A DNA stretch of 64,000 nt from Siphonodentalium dalli (lineage: Eukaryota > Mollusca > Scaphopoda > Gadilida > Siphonodentaliidae): contig CP136063.1 of assembly GCA_032622095.1 (NCBI GenBank), positions 34,632,106 through 34,696,105 of the forward strand. Reading direction: 5' to 3'. The first letter of the stretch is position 1, and every line of letters begins with the position of its first letter. Under the pieces are notes generated by a model. The model did not search any database, had not been told where the DNA came from, and was given only the letters and a program-made list of their open reading frames with translations. The position numbers were made by a program, and so were the translations under genes. Positions 60,246 to 64,000 of the stretch are shown piece by piece.

Positions 60246-62985
60246 AATGAGAGGCCGATCATAATCGTCAGATGTTTAACCCATACCTTGGCGCTAGCGA
60301 TTAGCTATAACTGATAATTGGTCAAAGATATGATCACAGTAATACATATATCAGTACCTAACTTAAAATCAAAAGCTCAAATAATTTGTTTTAAGAAGGG
60401 GTTAAAGTAATTGGTGTGGGGGAGTTGTTTTAAATCTCATAACTCTGTCCCTATTCACACAAGTACCTCACTGTGAGATCCAATTGTTTAGCCATTAATC
60501 AATTTGACAGATAGGATAAACAATTATCCAGCCAGCAGGTTGTTCATCTTTACCTTCATACAACCACCCCCTAGAGCTATGTAACACATGTCATCACTCA
60601 ATAACAGATTTCGCTTGGAATGACATCTATTAAAGGGATTCTCATATACTCTGGATATTGGATGTTCACATTGCAATTTATTGATATCATTATATTACAT
60701 GCAACTATTGCAATAAAATCTTCACATATTCAATACAGGACATCACACCTAATTAATGGAATACAACTAAAACAAATTAGTGTCAATGACAATTTTTTTT
60801 TTTAATTAAATATTTTTTTTTTTTTAATTAAATATTTTTTTTCTGGAAAAAAGGCCCGCGTTGAATCATATTATTACGATTTTCAAATTTTACCACGCTG
60901 TCAAATGATAACACGAAAATAGGAAACTGGAAAACAGAAATTAGTTATGTTTCAAACACCGAATATGATAGACATACAATGGTGTATGTGTTGGTATTCA
61001 AAAACAGACACCAGGCAACGATAACTACCAGGTATATTTGTCACCACAAGGTGCCCAAACCCCAAGTTTATTGAGTCAAATGTGTTCAAATATTTCGGTA
61101 TTTTATCAATTCGAAAAGGTAAACGGTAAACGGGAAACAATTCTGAGATTCACTATTTCGGGAACGCAAACCGGAAAAGAAATATGGTGCGTATTGGCGA
61201 TGTGTATGCTGGTTTAATCATTGATCTACACAATATACGTCGATGGTTTAATATTTGAAGTTGTTATGGCTGGCATGTATTGAGGTACATAAAACTTATT
61301 CAGATACGGCAGAAAAAGTCATTCTAGACTTTCTATGAAGATCACTATATATATCTTTTCCGAGTTTTCGTTTCGATTGTATTCAATTTCCCGGGCGTAT
61401 TTTTATTTGAGTAATTGAACCGGATATTTAGCTCTGTTTGTTGTTATTAAACATGCTTGTTACGAAACAATATTAGAAACGCAAATATTATCTTCCCATT
61501 AAATGTGACAACAGGTGATAAAACGTTAGTAGACTGGTCCATCTACAACGTTGAGAATGATCTTATTATGGTCATTCTTTATAGTGGAATACATTAGTTT
61601 ATAAAATTATATCAAAACAATCAGACAATATTCTCCTTACATTTTCTTAACCTGGGAAAGTATAACCCATGCTTTAAACTATGGGCATTATCCGCATAAC
61701 GAAAATAAAAAATAAAAATAAATCCCTCGCTCCCTCATCGATTCTCAAAAAAAATTGCCCGAGAATCAAAACATTTTTTTTTTTGGCCTTATAAAAGTTT
61801 TTTAATATTTTTTTATGTTAAATTGAGCGAGGAAATTAAATCTAAAAAAATATAAAAAATCAAAATTTCAAATTAAAAAAAATAAAGAAGGGTCATAACT
61901 CCTTTAAAATAAATCGGATCGAACCCGTATTCAAACTCGAACTGTATTTTGGGATGAGAAACCTGTATACAAAATTTGGTTCCGATCAAATAGAAAATGT
62001 TAGAGTTAGAGTTATCGCATTATGCCTAAAGTGTCTATGAACTGACAGACAGACAGATACAGGTATAGACGGACGGACAGACGAGTGGTCAATCCGGACA
62101 TTGACACTATGTGTACCATACTATGGTATAGGTACACATAAAAAGTTTTATCTCATGCAGAGTACGGAAAAATACATCAAACCTGGTGTGCCCTTTTAAT
62201 ATTTCAATTCACATTTGTAATCAATTAAAATCAATGTCGAAAAAGCTTTCCATTAATATATAGATAAAACAAACGAGACCTACAGTTCTAAAAGTGTTAT
62301 GAACAATTATTTTGCTCCAATAGACTGATACAGAGCTCTCAAGTTTTTAAAAGTTTGAAAACCAAAGTTGTCTTCCCATGCAACCAAAAAATTCCAATGA
62401 TAATGCTATTAAACAATGAAACCAGATTATGCCTTTAAGATGAAATTAAATAGTATAAACATTCCACCTATGATATGGCCAGAGATACTTATAGAGAATA
62501 AAGTATATCTGATATAGCCAACACATCTCCTAGCAGTTAATTAACCCAATACAAGAGAGAGACATCTTCATGGCATTGTAACTGGATACTATCTGTCTTC
62601 ATAGCATTGTGAACCTGATTTATTAGATACTATCTAGACAGTGCCATCTGTGTATCTTTGATATATTTTAGCGATGAATAAAATAATCAAAGGGCCATAA
62701 CTCCATTAAAAAGTTATTACCGGATTAAACCCATATTCGAACTCAATCTGTATTTTGAGTTGAGAAACATACAAAATTTGGTTCCTATCAGCTGAAAAAC
62801 TGTTGATTTATCGAAGCATTCATGAATTCTATGGCAAAGGGCCATAACTCCATTAAAAAATATCGGATCAAATCTATATTCGAACTCGATATGTATTTTG
62901 GGTTGAGCAACTCACATACCAAATTGGTTACGGTCAGAATTTTTTTTTTTGAGTTATGGCAGCATGCATGAATTTTAAGTTGAAA
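60246..62985 (+). repeat. Dispersed repeat R3, copy 2, with internal extra segment
   Basis: Collinear with 22,232-23,935 except for about 1.05 kb (60,720-61,780) absent from copy 1. The copies differ by scattered substitutions and small indels. R1 sequence is embedded at 61,800-62,145 and 62,690-62,985, as in copy 1. Confidence 0.85.
60720..61780. other. Extra ~1-kb segment within R3 copy 2
   Basis: No coding or terminal signatures. Flanked by poly-T/A tracts (60,790-60,845 and 61,770-61,785). It may be an insertion here or sequence deleted from copy 1. Confidence 0.45.
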
Positions 62986-63205
62986 AAGGGCCAACTCCCT
63001 AAAACAAACTCGGATCAAACCCATATTCGAACTCGATCTGTATTTGGTGCTGAGAAATTCATATACAAAATTTGGTTCGGATCAGATAGAAAATATTTCA
63101 GTTATCGCACTATGCATAAAGTGTCTACAGACAGACAGACGGACTAACGACGAGTGGTCAATCCGGACAACGACACTATGTTACCATACTATGGTATGGG
63201 TAAAG
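62985..63205 (+). repeat. R1 copy
   Basis: GGGCCAACTCCCTAAAAC, TTCGAACTCGATCTG, AAAGTGTCTACAGACAGAC and ACCATACTATGGTATGGG in the usual order. Confidence 0.8.
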
Positions 63206-64000
63206 TGTCAATGACACTGTAGCTCAACTTTGTAAAGAAGGTAATTTTTTTGCGATGAGCAATGAATAGAGAGATTAAAAAGGAGTGTAAATGAAAGTGT
63301 CAATGACACTGTAGCTCAACTTGGAAAGGAAATAATTTCATGTGCTACAGTCGATGGAGTGATTAGGAATGTGGAAAGTTGAAAGGCCTAGTTATGCAAA
63401 GAGTAAAATCCAAGATGGCCACCGGTAGCCATGTTTTTTTGCCGAATGACCCCAAAAATCACTCCCATTTACATGTCAATAACAATTTTTATTATGATCC
63501 GACAAAATATATGAACTGCAGCCTGTGTCAAAAGATTTAGTCATGTAAAGAGTAAAATCCAAGATGGCTGCTGGCGGCCATGTTTTTTGGCCGAACGACC
63601 CCAAAATGACTCGTTCCCATCTACATGTCATTGTTAACATCCATGACAAATTTCATGATAGCCTGTAGCCCACGCCAATGGATTTAGTCATGCAAAGAGT
63701 AAAATCCAAGATGGCTGCTGGTGGACATGTTTTTTGGCCATACAACCCCAAAATGACTCGTTCCCATCTACATGTCAATATTAACATCCATGACAAATTT
63801 CATGATGGTCAGACGAAGAGTATGACCTGTAGCCCATGCTAATGGATTGAATTTTGAAATCCAAGATGACCGCTGGCGGCCATGTTTTTGGCCGAATGAC
63901 CCTAAAATGACTCATTCCCATCTACATGTCAATGTCAACATCCATGACAAATTTCATAATGATCTGGCCAAACGTACGACCTGTAGGCCATGCCAAAGGA
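63204..64000 (+). repeat. ~150-bp tandem repeats with CCAAGATGGC motifs, open at window end
   Basis: A short direct pair (GTGTCAATGACACTGTAGCT at 63,206 and 63,297) leads into about four units of ~150 bp marked by CAAGATGGC/CAAGATGAC at 63,411, 63,560, 63,707 and 63,862, each followed by GGCGGCCATGTTTTTTGGCC or a variant, ATGACTCGTTCCCATCTACA and CCATGACAAATTTCATGAT. The array continues past the end of the window. Non-coding. Confidence 0.9.

Noticed and set aside
1-64000. tRNA, rRNA or snRNA genes
   Set aside because: No cloverleaf with a GGTTCRANNCC box or rRNA core motif was noticed by eye; a covariance-model scan would be decisive.

Overview
This is AT-rich eukaryotic DNA with no rRNA, tRNA or clearly recognisable host gene. 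It is built almost entirely of interspersed repeats and transposons in several states of decay. The repeat repertoire fits an invertebrate, most likely a marine mollusc and possibly a gastropod. It includes a GGGCCATAACTC / GGACGGAC / ACCATACTATGGTATGGG repeat family, KRBA2/SCAND3-type transposase remnants, CR1/Jockey-like LINEs, a Ty3 Mag-like element, a DIRS/Ngaro-like tyrosine-recombinase retrotransposon and many TTAA and hAT MITEs. The taxon is inferred from repeat content recalled from other genomes and has not been tested.

Layout. 0-3.2 kb: a foldback fragment, a TTAA-flanked MITE and a decayed minus-strand LINE. 3.245-6.200 kb: a 2,956-bp near-perfect palindrome (two 1,394-bp arms, 168-bp spacer) inserted in that LINE. 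Each arm carries the same divergently oriented 132-codon ORF behind a TATA box and three 147-bp units; this is the strongest candidate for something undescribed. 6.21-13.17 kb: a KRBA2-like DNA transposon with long terminal repeats, split by a very young Ty3 retrotransposon (170-bp LTRs with one difference, 5-bp target duplication). 13.2-16.1 kb: mini- and microsatellites. 17.9-19.1 kb: two head-to-tail Helitron-like non-autonomous elements, the second loaded with nuclear-receptor-like TCAAGGTCA sites. 19-39 kb: MITEs, foldback elements, two hAT-type elements, satellites and a 1.7-kb repeat that recurs at 60-63 kb.

39.1-46.6 kb is a nest. A minus-strand LINE is split by a Mutator-like element (9-bp target duplication) with arms of short GGGGAAATGTCCGG repeats. 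That element holds a TTAA MITE and a Ngaro-like retrotransposon (Gag, RT, RNase H, tyrosine recombinase, SGNH hydrolase), and the RT of the retrotransposon is itself split by a hAT MITE. 47-64 kb: a TTAA MITE sitting in a repeat whose uninterrupted copy is also in the window, two LINEs (one with ORF1 and ORF2), a hAT element packed with TAATC sites, a MULE-like transposase relic, a short myristoylation-motif ORF, a retropepsin fragment, and terminal ~150-bp tandem repeats with YY1-like motifs.

No genes here form a host pathway; the functional logic is that of individual transposons and of their order of insertion. Where a stretch is described as empty, no coding, RNA or repeat signal was seen by eye; divergent exons of a host gene cannot be excluded.
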